Positions 1 to 8,179 of a stretch of DNA of 64,000 nucleotides are shown in pieces; the first letter of the stretch is position 1; each line of letters begins with the position of its first letter. The translations under genes were made by a program, and so were the position numbers. The DNA lies in assembly GCA_041395445.1 (NCBI GenBank), contig JAWLAO010000006.1:124001-188000 (forward strand), in the 5' to 3' direction. The notes beneath the pieces are model-generated. The model saw nothing but the letters and a program-made list of their open reading frames with translations. It was not told the DNA's origin and ran no database searches. The stretch comes from Gammaproteobacteria bacterium. GTDB taxonomy: Bacteria > Pseudomonadota > Gammaproteobacteria > Xanthomonadales > Marinicellaceae.

Positions 1-308
1 AACCGGCAATTAACAAGGGGATTCCTTTGTTAAAAATCATCTCAATGGTTGCTCCGCTCCTCGGTCTGTTGGGTACAGTGACAGGTATGATTATTGTGTT
101 CCAGGCAATTACAATATTTGGTGCCGGCGATCCAAAAGCGATGGCGGGTGGTATTTCCAGTGCATTGGTTACTACGGTTCTTGGTTTGGTCGCAGCGATT
201 CCAACTTTGTTGTTACATACTTTCTTGAGCGGTAAAGCTAAAGGAATTATGCATATTTTGGAAGAGCAAAGTGCCGGAATTCTGGCTGAGAGATCAGAGC
301 AGAAATAA
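1..308 (+). CDS. ExbB/TolQ-type proton channel protein (3' part, cut by window edge)
   Basis: The reading frame is already open at base 3 and runs to the stop at 306-308, so only the C-terminal ~101 residues are seen. They match the last two membrane helices of the MotA/TolQ/ExbB family: the Leu-Gly-Leu-Leu-Gly-Thr-Val-Thr-Gly-Met motif, then Gly-Asp-Pro-Lys-Ala-Met-Ala-Gly-Gly and a final hydrophobic helix. In the inner membrane this family couples proton flow to TonB. A second ExbB-like gene, exbD, tonB and a TPR gene follow. This is the TonB2-like order in which the first ExbB carries a long periplasmic N-terminus; that part lies outside the window, so this detail is inferred. Confidence 0.88.
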   Translation, partial: PAINKGIPLLKIISMVAPLLGLLGTVTGMIIVFQAITIFGAGDPKAMAGGISSALVTTVLGLVAAIPTLLLHTFLSGKAKGIMHILEEQSAGILAERSEQK

Positions 309-323
309 CCCGGAGGGACGGCC

Positions 324-851
324 ATGCTTTTATTATTACAAGATGCATTTGAGGCTATAAACAACTTCTTTAATAAAGGAGGTCCGGTATTGTATGTCAT
401 TGCCGCGACCACCTTTATTATGTGGGTCATGATACTTGATAAACTTTTATATTTTAAATTTGGTTATAGAAACGATTTTGACAAAGTCTTAAAAACCTGG
501 AACTCTCGTGGTGAGCATAAATCTTGGAATGCTCATGCGATTCGGGACAAACTCGTATCTGAAACTCAGATTAAAATTAACAAAAACATTCCTTTAATTA
601 AAACCTTGATTGCGCTTTGTCCGTTATTAGGTTTGTTAGGGACGGTTACAGGTATGATTGAAGTGTTTTCCGCACTTGCTATCACAGGTGGCGGAGATGC
701 TAAGTCTATGGCAGGCGGAGTATCAAGAGCAACGATTCCGACAATGGCAGGTATGGTTGCTGCATTGTCAGGTGTTTTTGCCAACACTTTTGTGACTCAA
801 ATAGCTGAGAAAGAAAATAAATTAACAGAAGAGCATCTGACTTTTGAATAG
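324..851 (+). CDS. exbB: MotA/TolQ/ExbB proton channel family protein
   Basis: A 175-residue inner-membrane protein starting 15 bases after the preceding stop, with a GGAGGG ribosome-binding site. Hydrophobic helices lie at about residues 21-41, 90-112 and 135-158. The second carries the family motif (Leu-Leu-Gly-Leu-Leu-Gly-Thr-Val-Thr-Gly-Met), followed by the Gly-Gly-Asp-Ala-Lys-Ser-Met-Ala-Gly-Gly loop. ExbB forms the stator-like ring around ExbD that feeds proton motive force to TonB. It resembles the preceding ExbB closely over the last 80 residues, so the operon carries two paralogues. Confidence 0.93.
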   Translation: MLLLLQDAFEAINNFFNKGGPVLYVIAATTFIMWVMILDKLLYFKFGYRNDFDKVLKTWNSRGEHKSWNAHAIRDKLVSETQIKINKNIPLIKTLIALCPLLGLLGTVTGMIEVFSALAITGGGDAKSMAGGVSRATIPTMAGMVAALSGVFANTFVTQIAEKENKLTEEHLTFE

Positions 852-891
852 CAGATACTCTAATTTTAAGAGAAACTAAAAGAGAAAAACT

Positions 892-1305
892 ATGCGTAGA
901 AGTTTTATTTCTGAAGCTGCCAGTGAAGACGAAGGTGCCATTGACTTGACACCAATGCTTGATGTTGTATTCATTATGTTGATATTTTTCATTGTGACAG
1001 CAACTTTTATCAAGGAATCCGGAGTTGAAGTCAATCGTCCGGAAGCCAGCACTGCGAATGAAAAAAGTGATACAACCGTTTTGGTTGCAATCAATTCCGA
1101 TAATTCTGTATGGATTGATAAACGTCGTGTGGATGTGCGCTCAGTTAAGGCGAATATTCAACGTCTTCATGCAGAAAATCCTGAGGGCGGCGTCGTTATA
1201 CAATCTGATAAGAATGCAACCGTGAAAACATTCACGGAAGTATTAGATGCAGCCAGAGAAGTTGTGGGGAACGAAAAAGTATCACTCGCAGTCGATAAAA
1301 AGTAA
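892..1305 (+). CDS. exbD: Biopolymer transporter ExbD
   Basis: A 137-residue protein with a short cytoplasmic N-terminus, one transmembrane helix (about 22-42) and a periplasmic domain. Asp24, in Pro-Met-Leu-Asp-Val-Val-Phe just inside the helix, corresponds to the proton-carrying aspartate of the ExbD/TolR family. It works with the ExbB proteins encoded immediately upstream to energise TonB. The start lies 40 bases after the exbB stop, and the stop lies 12 bases before tonB, in keeping with one operon. Confidence 0.94.
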   Translation: MRRSFISEAASEDEGAIDLTPMLDVVFIMLIFFIVTATFIKESGVEVNRPEASTANEKSDTTVLVAINSDNSVWIDKRRVDVRSVKANIQRLHAENPEGGVVIQSDKNATVKTFTEVLDAAREVVGNEKVSLAVDKK

Positions 1306-1317
1306 GAGGAGAATAAG

Positions 1318-1932
1318 ATGGTAATGAAAAGAGCCTTAATTACTTTTCCTGTAGCTTTTGCTGTAACAGCAGCTTTAATCACTTTGATGGTTGCGTTGAT
1401 TGAGTTCAGTGACTCACCATTGGATAAAGAAGCTCGTATCAAGCTTCCGGAAATTCTAATGCCTGAGGCTGAAAGAATGGCGAACCGTGAGGTTCAGAAA
1501 CCTGAAAAACCAAAACCGGATGAACAACCACCACCGGAGATTCCTCAACAGGATTTCGATCAAATTGATGCCGACTCCAATATTGGTGCGATCAGTGCTC
1601 CGGGAAATATGAAAGCAGACTTGGATTTGAGTATTGGAACCGGTTTGTCGGCTTCTGATGGAGAGTATTTACCAATTGTTAAAGTGGCTCCACAATATCC
1701 ACAACGTGCCGCATCTCGTGGGATTGAAGGTTATGTAATACTGGAATATACAGTAACAAAACAAGGAACAGTGAAAGATCCTGTAGTGATTGAAGCAGAA
1801 CCGGCAAGTATTTTTAATCGTTCTGCAATCAGTTCTGCTCTTCGTTACAAATACAAACCTCGTGTTGTTGACGGAGTGCCACAAGAAGTTCATGGTGTCA
1901 GAACCCGAATCGTCTTTAAACTGGCGGAGTAG
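1318..1932 (+). CDS. tonB: Energy transducer TonB
   Basis: A 204-residue protein: N-terminal membrane anchor (about 5-28), proline/glutamate-rich linker (about 48-78), and a C-terminal TonB domain (about 115-204) with the typical Pro-x-Tyr-Pro motif near residue 125-128 and Gly-x-Val-x-x-x-Tyr-x-Val. TonB spans the periplasm and transmits ExbB/ExbD energy to outer-membrane TonB-dependent receptors. The start was chosen at the first ATG after AGAGGAGAA, 12 bases from the exbD stop; a second in-frame ATG follows two codons later. The linker is short, as in TonB2-type proteins. Confidence 0.93.
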   Translation: MVMKRALITFPVAFAVTAALITLMVALIEFSDSPLDKEARIKLPEILMPEAERMANREVQKPEKPKPDEQPPPEIPQQDFDQIDADSNIGAISAPGNMKADLDLSIGTGLSASDGEYLPIVKVAPQYPQRAASRGIEGYVILEYTVTKQGTVKDPVVIEAEPASIFNRSAISSALRYKYKPRVVDGVPQEVHGVRTRIVFKLAE

Positions 1933-1935
1933 TCT

Positions 1936-3246
1936 ATGAAATCAATCAAAGTATTATTAATAGCCTGTTTTTTAACTGTATTTAGTGTACAGGCAGCTCG
2001 GGATGAAAAATCAAAGGCGACTGGTGCTATTGATGCTCAGACTTTTGAGAAGTTGATGAAAGCTCAAGAACTAACAGAAGCTGGTAATCATGATGAAGCT
2101 TTGGGAGTTCTTGATGGGATTAAAAACCGTGGCAAAGTTGAAGGTTATGGTAAAGCCCAAATGTGGAACTTTTATGCTTTCATCTATGCTTCCAAAGAAG
2201 ATTATGCAAATGCTATTAAAGCCTATAAGGAAGTGATTGCAATTGAGGAAACTCCCGATCAGTTGGTTCTTCAGGCAAAGTACACCATAGCACAGCTCTA
2301 TTTTCAGTTAGAAGATTATGACTCATGCATTAAATACATGAACGAATGGCTAAAAGGCGTGGAAAAGCCAACTCCAACAGCGCATATCATGTTAGCTCAG
2401 GCGCATTATCAGAAAAGAAATTTTGATTTGGCATTGTCTAATGTTGATAAAGCGATTGAGCTGGAAAAAGCCGCCGGAAGACAAGTCAAGGAAAATTGGT
2501 TACGTCTGAAATCAGCTTTATATTATGACAAAGGGGATTATCCAAATACGGCAAAAACATACGAAGATCTCGTTAAATATTATCCTAAAGTTGATTATTT
2601 AAAACAGCTTGCAGGAATGTATGGAGAGATGGGTAAAGACATGCGTCGCTTGACTGTTTTCGATTCAATCTATTTAAATAATTCTTTGAAAAAAGAAAAT
2701 GAAATCCTCAATCTGGCTTACATGTTTCTTGGTGCTGAAGTTCCTTACAAAGCTGCAAAAATCATAGAAAAAGGCATGAATGACGGTATTATCCAGAAAA
2801 CACAGAAGAATATCGAAACACTGGGTAATGCATGGGCACAAGCGAATCAGCATGATAAAGCCATTCCTGTTTTGGAAGAAGCAGCAAGATTGTCAGAAAG
2901 CGGAAAATTGTTTGCTCGCTTAGCAGGTGTATATTTTGATGCCGGCGATTATAAAAAAGCAGCCGAAGCAGCTAAGAAAGCGGCAGAGAAAGGTGGATTA
3001 AAGAATCCCGGGAACAATTATTTGTTAATGGGAATGTCGTATTCAAATCTGAAACAACACCACAATGCATTGCAGGCATTCAGACAAGCTAAAGAAACAA
3101 AATCGATTTTGAAAGATGCGAGAGCTTGGGAAAAGCATACTTTACAAGAGATTAAATTGATTGAAGACCTGGAAAAAAGTCAATTTGAACTTGAAGAAAA
3201 AACTAAGAAAACTCTTGAATCTGAAGAAAATAACAAAGAGATTTAG
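1936..3246 (+). CDS. Secreted tetratricopeptide-repeat protein of the TonB operon
   Basis: A 436-residue protein beginning 3 bases after the tonB stop. Residues 1-20 form a signal peptide ending Val-Gln-Ala before Ala-Arg-Asp. The remainder is helical, with repeated A-x-x-x-Y/F-x-x-G/E-D/N-Y-x-x-A units typical of TPR repeats, and a charged C-terminal tail rich in Glu and Lys. TPR proteins at this place in TonB2-like operons are thought to act as periplasmic partners of the TonB complex; that role is inferred from context. A terminator follows directly. Confidence 0.88.
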   Translation: MKSIKVLLIACFLTVFSVQAARDEKSKATGAIDAQTFEKLMKAQELTEAGNHDEALGVLDGIKNRGKVEGYGKAQMWNFYAFIYASKEDYANAIKAYKEVIAIEETPDQLVLQAKYTIAQLYFQLEDYDSCIKYMNEWLKGVEKPTPTAHIMLAQAHYQKRNFDLALSNVDKAIELEKAAGRQVKENWLRLKSALYYDKGDYPNTAKTYEDLVKYYPKVDYLKQLAGMYGEMGKDMRRLTVFDSIYLNNSLKKENEILNLAYMFLGAEVPYKAAKIIEKGMNDGIIQKTQKNIETLGNAWAQANQHDKAIPVLEEAARLSESGKLFARLAGVYFDAGDYKKAAEAAKKAAEKGGLKNPGNNYLLMGMSYSNLKQHHNALQAFRQAKETKSILKDARAWEKHTLQEIKLIEDLEKSQFELEEKTKKTLESEENNKEI

Positions 3247-3264
3247 TTACTTTTTACTTAATCT

Positions 3265-3302
3265 AAAAAGGCTGAACCGTTTATTGTGTTCAGCCTTTTT
3301 TG
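3265..3302 (+). terminator. Rho-independent terminator of the TonB operon
   Basis: Arms AAAAAGGCTGAAC (3265-3277) and GTTCAGCCTTTTT (3288-3300) are perfectly complementary over 13 bases with a 10-base loop, and the T run continues to 3302. It sits 18 bases after the TPR gene stop. Confidence 0.93.
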
Positions 3303-3332
3303 TTTGGAGTAGATAGAACCCAAATTATTGAT

Positions 3333-4367
3333 ATGAAAACTGTTTTATTTTTAGATAATACTTATCCACAGGCATATAACCTCAAAACACTTCAAGAAAA
3401 AGCGATTGGAGGAACAGAAGCCAGTATCATAAAAACAGCACAAATTCTATCAAATAAATATAAAGTTTTCGTAGCTCAAAAATACAGGGAAGAAGATGAG
3501 GTAGTTAGTGATTCTCTGGCATTTATTTCGAAAAGGAGTATTTCTCAGCACAATGCAGACTATGTGGTTGTCTTACGGAAATATCAGGTATTAAAAGAAA
3601 TCAGAGGATTATTTCCTCACGCCAAATTGTTTTTGTGGATTCATACATATAAAAATTTTGAATATATATTTAAGAGATGTGGATTTGCCAAAAATGATGT
3701 TACTGTAATTTGTAATTCAGAAACTCACAAAAAAAGTATTAACAGGATATTAAATCAGAATATATTAGGTAAATTTTTTACACTAATCTGTAAAAAAACA
3801 AATGTTAAATTTTGCTACAATCCAATAACTAAACCAGAATCACCGAAAAAAACGAGAGATATAAATAAGCTGTTGTTTTTTTCATCACCGAATAAAGGTT
3901 TGGAACAGGTCATCAACTGTTTTAACGAAGTCATCAGGGAAATGCCGGAAATGAAACTTTTCATAGCTAATCCAGGTTATAAAACTTCTGATATTCAAGC
4001 AGAGAATAAGAATATTATTGTCTTAGGTTCACTGCCTTATCATGAAATGATGAAACATGTTGCAGAATCACTCTGTATTTTCTATCCACAAAACACTTTT
4101 GCGGAAACATTTGGGCTGATTTACGCCGAAGCCAATGCTCTTGGCATACCGGTATTGGCACATGATATCGGTTCAGCACGAGAAATTTTGCACTCGAATA
4201 ATAATTTGATTGATGCAACAAACTCACAACAAATTATTAATACGCTGAAAAGCTGGCAAAATGACTTGCCAAAAGTTGAATACAAAGAAAACTTCAATGA
4301 AGATTTTGTTTTTCAGCAATGGGATGCCTTATTCTCACAGTCCCAGTTTTTTAATACGATACCTTAA
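3333..4367 (+). CDS. GT-B fold glycosyltransferase (GT4-like)
   Basis: A 344-residue cytoplasmic protein. Near the N-terminus it has Gly-Gly-Thr-Glu-Ala-Ser (sugar acceptor/donor loop typical of GT-B enzymes). The C-terminal half has Ser-Ser-Pro-Asn-Lys-Gly-Leu and the donor-binding signature Glu-Thr-Phe-Gly-Leu-Ile-Tyr-Ala-Glu-Ala-x-Ala-x-Gly-x-Pro-Val (E-x7-E type) near residue 265. It probably adds sugar to a surface polysaccharide or lipid, but the substrate cannot be told. The ATG at 3333 was preferred: an in-frame TTG at 3300 would lie inside the preceding terminator. It is a lone gene, very AT-rich, and its last 33 bases overlap the convergent regulator gene. Possible horizontal origin. 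Confidence 0.82.
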   Translation: MKTVLFLDNTYPQAYNLKTLQEKAIGGTEASIIKTAQILSNKYKVFVAQKYREEDEVVSDSLAFISKRSISQHNADYVVVLRKYQVLKEIRGLFPHAKLFLWIHTYKNFEYIFKRCGFAKNDVTVICNSETHKKSINRILNQNILGKFFTLICKKTNVKFCYNPITKPESPKKTRDINKLLFFSSPNKGLEQVINCFNEVIREMPEMKLFIANPGYKTSDIQAENKNIIVLGSLPYHEMMKHVAESLCIFYPQNTFAETFGLIYAEANALGIPVLAHDIGSAREILHSNNNLIDATNSQQIINTLKSWQNDLPKVEYKENFNEDFVFQQWDALFSQSQFFNTIP

Positions 4368-5633
4368 AGCTCTGAAACTAATTCCCAATACCTTAGCTGC
4401 TGCTGTTTTATTGTTGTTTGTCAGTTTTAAAGCATTGGTGATTTCCTGAATTTCAATTTCGTTAATGTACTCTTCAAGATTTTTATTATGTCTTTGTGAA
4501 AGCAATTTAGGTTGTTGATTATCATCGAACCCAAGATCAGTTTCGCGAATAATATCATTCTCACAAACATTCGCCGCTCGCTCAAGAATACTCTTAAGTT
4601 CCAGTATGTTCCCGGGGAAATTATAAGAACACAGCGTATGCAACGCTTGAGAATCAATTTTGCACGGAAGTTGCTGCCATTTTTCAGCATATTCAGTCAG
4701 AATGGCTTTAGACAATCCAGGTATATCATCCTTATGATCAGCCAATGGTCGAGTGAAAAGTTTTATGACGGTCATTCTCTCCATCAGTTCACTGTTGAAT
4801 TTATCCAGCTTTTCTGCTTCATCAATATTATGGTTGCAAGTGACGATGAAGCGGACATCCAGATTGACTTTCTCGTTGTCCTCATTGGTAAATGATTTAT
4901 CATGAAGAATTTTAGCTAAACTCGATTGCGTGGAAATTTTGAGAAATCCAATGTTTTCCATAAACAAGGTACTGCCATTCGCTTCGGTTAAAACAGCAAT
5001 TAAGCGTTCATATTCACTCATCTCAGGAGAATCATTTTGATCTTCTATACAATCAAAGCTGATGAACTCTTTATCATTTCTTCGAGATAAATTATGGATG
5101 CACTGAGCAATGAATTTCTTAGATGTGCAATTGGGTCCTTCGATATAAACAGTCGATTGTGATTTTGCTAATTTTGCAATGGATTTGTTAATGGATTGAA
5201 TATATTCAGAAGAACCTGCCAGTTTGGTTTTTCCTTTGGGTGTTGAGTTTTCATTTGTTGGTGACTCGAATTCTTTGATGCCATTGGCAACCAAATTCCT
5301 TAATACCTGCAAACTAATCGGTTTGCTGATAAAATCAAAAGCACCTTTCTTTAATGCCTCAACTGCATGATGAATGGTTCCATAAGCAGTGATTACAGCA
5401 ATCGGAGTTTTAGGAAAGTTTTTATGTACATGCTCAACCAGTTCGATACCATTGCCATCAGGCAATTTCATGTCAGTTAAGCAAAAGTGAAAAGTGTTTT
5501 TCTCAAGCACACTTTTTGCAGCTCCCAGAGTTGGAGCCGTATAAACTGTCAGACCCATTTTATTCAAGGTCATCTCAAGGAGCTTCAAAATATCCGGTTC
5601 GTCATCGACAACTAAAATCTTAACATTTGACAT
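4335..5633 (-). CDS. PilR-like response regulator with degenerate sigma-54 ATPase domain
   Basis: A 432-residue protein. Receiver domain (about 4-118) is intact: acidic pair Asp10/Asp11, phosphorylatable Asp54, Thr82, Lys104. The central region (about 138-365) aligns with NtrC-type AAA+ domains but is badly worn: the Walker A region reads Gly-Pro-Asn-Cys-Thr-Ser-Lys-Lys (166-173), Walker B ends Phe-Met-Glu-Asn (about 224-227), the GAFTGA loop is deleted, and Gly-Asn-x-Arg-Glu-Leu has become Gly-Asn-Ile-Leu-Glu-Leu. The Fis-type helix-turn-helix at the C-terminus (Thr-Ala-Ala-Ala-Lys-Val-Leu-Gly-Ile-Ser-x-Arg-Ala-Leu-Arg-Tyr-Arg-Ile-Lys-Lys-Leu) closely resembles PilR. It probably binds DNA but cannot activate sigma-54 in the usual way. 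No sensor kinase gene is adjacent. Confidence 0.82.
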   Translation of the reverse strand: MSNVKILVVDDEPDILKLLEMTLNKMGLTVYTAPTLGAAKSVLEKNTFHFCLTDMKLPDGNGIELVEHVHKNFPKTPIAVITAYGTIHHAVEALKKGAFDFISKPISLQVLRNLVANGIKEFESPTNENSTPKGKTKLAGSSEYIQSINKSIAKLAKSQSTVYIEGPNCTSKKFIAQCIHNLSRRNDKEFISFDCIEDQNDSPEMSEYERLIAVLTEANGSTLFMENIGFLKISTQSSLAKILHDKSFTNEDNEKVNLDVRFIVTCNHNIDEAEKLDKFNSELMERMTVIKLFTRPLADHKDDIPGLSKAILTEYAEKWQQLPCKIDSQALHTLCSYNFPGNILELKSILERAANVCENDIIRETDLGFDDNQQPKLLSQRHNKNLEEYINEIEIQEITNALKLTNNNKTAAAKVLGISFRALRYRIKKLGL

Positions 5634-5693
5634 ACTGTTTGAGTGAATATTGCTTAATATAATATCTTACTGCATGATGTTAGTTTTTAAAAC

Positions 5694-6581
5694 CTAAATT
5701 TTTTGCAAATCCAAAATTCGTCTTCGCAACATTGGCCCGAGTTGTAGAAAATCGAATAGCTGATTGATTCTTTCAGTATTAATTCGCTTACGGCGAATGT
5801 CTATGTTCTCAAGTGGAATATCCGTTCTGATTTCAGTCAGTGATTTAGCCAGTTTTGCCTGATCAAGATTATCGGCAATTTTCTTTTGGCAGGATTTAGC
5901 TCCCCGAATACTTAAAAAAGCGATTTCTTTGTTTCTGTCCATAACATCCTGCAAAGTATCGAAATGGTTGATTAAGTGAATTGCTGTTTTAATGCCAATG
6001 CCTGAGACCCCGGGAATGTTATCGACACTATCTCCGCAAAGTGCCAGATAATCTGCAATTTGATGTGGATAAACACCAAATTTTTGTTTGATGAGATCAG
6101 GGTTCATAGGCTCGTCTTTTCCATAATTCCACCAAGTATCATTCTCGCCAACTAATTGTGCTAAGTCTTTATCGGCTGAAACGATGTGGTTACGAAAACC
6201 TTGTTTCTGGTGGTGATGTGCCAAAGTTCCAATCAGGTCATCGGCTTCGTAATATCCATCACTATAAGTGCTAATGCCTAAAACATTGGCAACTTCCTGA
6301 CACAATTTAAACTGACGCTTTAAATCTTCAGGAGCCGGATCACGATTGGCTTTATACGGAGGATAAATTTCGTTGCGGTAAGAGGATTCCAGAGATTCAT
6401 CAAAAGCACAGGCGATATGCTGTGCTTTTGTTTTGTGTATGAAATCTGTCAGAAATCGTGTGAAACCATAAACCGCATTGATGTTTTCTCCATTGCTGGC
6501 AGTATAGTTTCCGTAATTGACGTAATAACTTTTAAAAACATAAATACTAGCATCAATGAGATAGGCTTGCTTTTCCGACAT
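5694..6581 (-). CDS. 5'-3' exonuclease / flap endonuclease (PolA N-terminal family, stand-alone)
   Basis: A 295-residue protein covering the PIN-like exonuclease domain and the helix-hairpin-helix region of PolA-type 5' nucleases, with no polymerase domain. Metal-binding acidic residues are seen at Asp10 (Leu-Ile-Asp-Ala), in Ala-Phe-Asp-Glu (about 60), Glu-Ala-Asp-Asp (about 113-116), Ala-Asp-Lys-Asp (about 139-142) and Gly-Asp-Ser-Val-Asp-Asn-Ile-Pro-Gly (about 184-192), followed by Gly-Ile-Gly-x-Lys-Thr-Ala. It is likely to trim RNA primers or DNA flaps. The size is like E. coli Xni, but the acidic set looks more complete. It starts 19 bases after the transporter stop and may share its transcript. 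Confidence 0.87.
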   Translation of the reverse strand: MSEKQAYLIDASIYVFKSYYVNYGNYTASNGENINAVYGFTRFLTDFIHKTKAQHIACAFDESLESSYRNEIYPPYKANRDPAPEDLKRQFKLCQEVANVLGISTYSDGYYEADDLIGTLAHHHQKQGFRNHIVSADKDLAQLVGENDTWWNYGKDEPMNPDLIKQKFGVYPHQIADYLALCGDSVDNIPGVSGIGIKTAIHLINHFDTLQDVMDRNKEIAFLSIRGAKSCQKKIADNLDQAKLAKSLTEIRTDIPLENIDIRRKRINTERINQLFDFLQLGPMLRRRILDLQKI

Positions 6582-6599
6582 TACAGATTAACTGATAAA

Positions 6600-8102
6600 T
6601 TATCCGACTAACATTCCTGCGAAATTGGCAGAAAGTAATGATGCCAATGTTCCACCGATTAAAGCCTTAATGCCAAACTCAGAAAGACGTTTTCGCTGAT
6701 TTGGAGCTAAATGTCCGATTCCGCCAACTTGAATACCGATAGAAGCAAAATTGGCAAAACCGCAAAGCATATACGTTGCAATCAGTACTGATTTTTCATA
6801 AGACAAATGCATGGCTGAAGCTACATTTTTAAACTCAGCCAAGTTGATATAACCGACAAATTCACTAGCAATCAATTTAATACCAAGCAACTGTCCAAGA
6901 ATGGTAATGTCTTCTTTGGCAACGCCAATCAGCCACATTAAAGGTGCAAAAGTATATCCAAGAATAAACTCCATAGACAACTTGTCATAGTTGGTATGAG
7001 TAGCAATCCATTGACTGATAGAATTTCCAAATGTGTAACCATCAACATTGAGTACCATGATGTAGCGATAGAGAACGACCGCAACTAAAACTCCAAAGAA
7101 GTTCATGAAGAAGTTTCTGAATACCGGAATATTTTCACGCTTGTAATAACTAACGCCGGCTGCGAATACGGCAGCGACAATCCAATGCAAGAATGAAGTA
7201 AAATGTCCCAAGACTTGTAAAATATAGTTACCCATAGCAATAAATGCGAAGAACACCAAAAGCATCGCACCGATATTTACAGCTAATTTCAAACCATCAG
7301 TTGTTCCTGATGCCATAGCATCCAAAAAGTTAGAACCGGCTTTTTCTTTTGAAACCTCAATGTTGCTGTCAATTTTTTCAGTTTGTGGCATGAGAATTTT
7401 AGCAACCACAATGGCTCCAGGAGCTGCCATAACTGATGCACTGAGCAAGTGCTTGGCATAAAAAGCCTGTTGAACTGGGTCATCCCCACCGAGAAAACTC
7501 ACATAAGCAGCCAATACACCACCGGCAACGGTTGCCATACCACCAATCATAACCAGCAGTATTTCTGAACGGTTCATACGCTCCAGATACGCTTTAATCA
7601 TCAAAGGAGCTTCCGTTTGACCGAGAAAGATATTACCTGCGACCGATAAACTTTCAGCGCCGGAAATATTTAAAGTTTTAGTTAATACTACAGCTAATGC
7701 TTTAACGATTTTTTGAATGATTCCCAGAAAGAAAAGCACTGATGTTAACGCAGAGAAGAAAATAATGGTTGGCAATATCATGATTGCAAAATTAATCAGC
7801 GGACTTTCAATTTGACCGGATGTGAAAGAGTTAAATAAAAAACTGGTTCCGGCTTTGGTGAAATCCATTACTTTAACGAACATTTGTCCGACGGTATCAA
7901 AAAATGCAGCAACAAATGGAACATACAGCACGCCGACAGCAATTAGCAACTGCATAAATAACCCGATGCCAACGACTTTCCATGAAATGGATTTGCGATC
8001 GGAGCTAAAAATATAAGCAATGACAATCAAAACAATCATGCCAATAATGCCACGAGAAATGGAAGTGAAATTAATCCCCTGTGAAGCAATTAACTCTGTC
8101 AT
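6600..8102 (-). CDS. NupC-type concentrative nucleoside transporter (CNT family)
   Basis: A 500-residue inner-membrane protein with about ten hydrophobic segments. The Gly-Gln-Thr-Glu-Ala-Pro-Leu motif after Gly-Asn-Ile-Phe-Leu (about 158-165) and the C-terminal Cys-Gly-Phe-Ala-Asn-Phe-Ala-Ser-Ile-Gly-Ile-Gln motif are the nucleoside-binding signatures of CNT carriers. These import nucleosides with Na+ or H+. It is longer than E. coli NupC (about 400) because of an extra N-terminal helix and an extended loop, as in many marine bacterial and vertebrate-like CNTs. Coupling ion and substrate range cannot be read from sequence alone. Confidence 0.92.
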   Translation of the reverse strand: MTELIASQGINFTSISRGIIGMIVLIVIAYIFSSDRKSISWKVVGIGLFMQLLIAVGVLYVPFVAAFFDTVGQMFVKVMDFTKAGTSFLFNSFTSGQIESPLINFAIMILPTIIFFSALTSVLFFLGIIQKIVKALAVVLTKTLNISGAESLSVAGNIFLGQTEAPLMIKAYLERMNRSEILLVMIGGMATVAGGVLAAYVSFLGGDDPVQQAFYAKHLLSASVMAAPGAIVVAKILMPQTEKIDSNIEVSKEKAGSNFLDAMASGTTDGLKLAVNIGAMLLVFFAFIAMGNYILQVLGHFTSFLHWIVAAVFAAGVSYYKRENIPVFRNFFMNFFGVLVAVVLYRYIMVLNVDGYTFGNSISQWIATHTNYDKLSMEFILGYTFAPLMWLIGVAKEDITILGQLLGIKLIASEFVGYINLAEFKNVASAMHLSYEKSVLIATYMLCGFANFASIGIQVGGIGHLAPNQRKRLSEFGIKALIGGTLASLLSANFAGMLVG

Positions 8103-8179
8103 TATTTTTCTACCCTAAAATTTGAATAAACATTATAGTTTGCGATAATTTATCAAGTCAAATGAATGTGTTAATTCAC

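Noticed and set aside
3300..3332. TTG start for the glycosyltransferase
   Set aside because: It lies in the T tail of the preceding terminator; the ATG at 3333 is the first sensible start.
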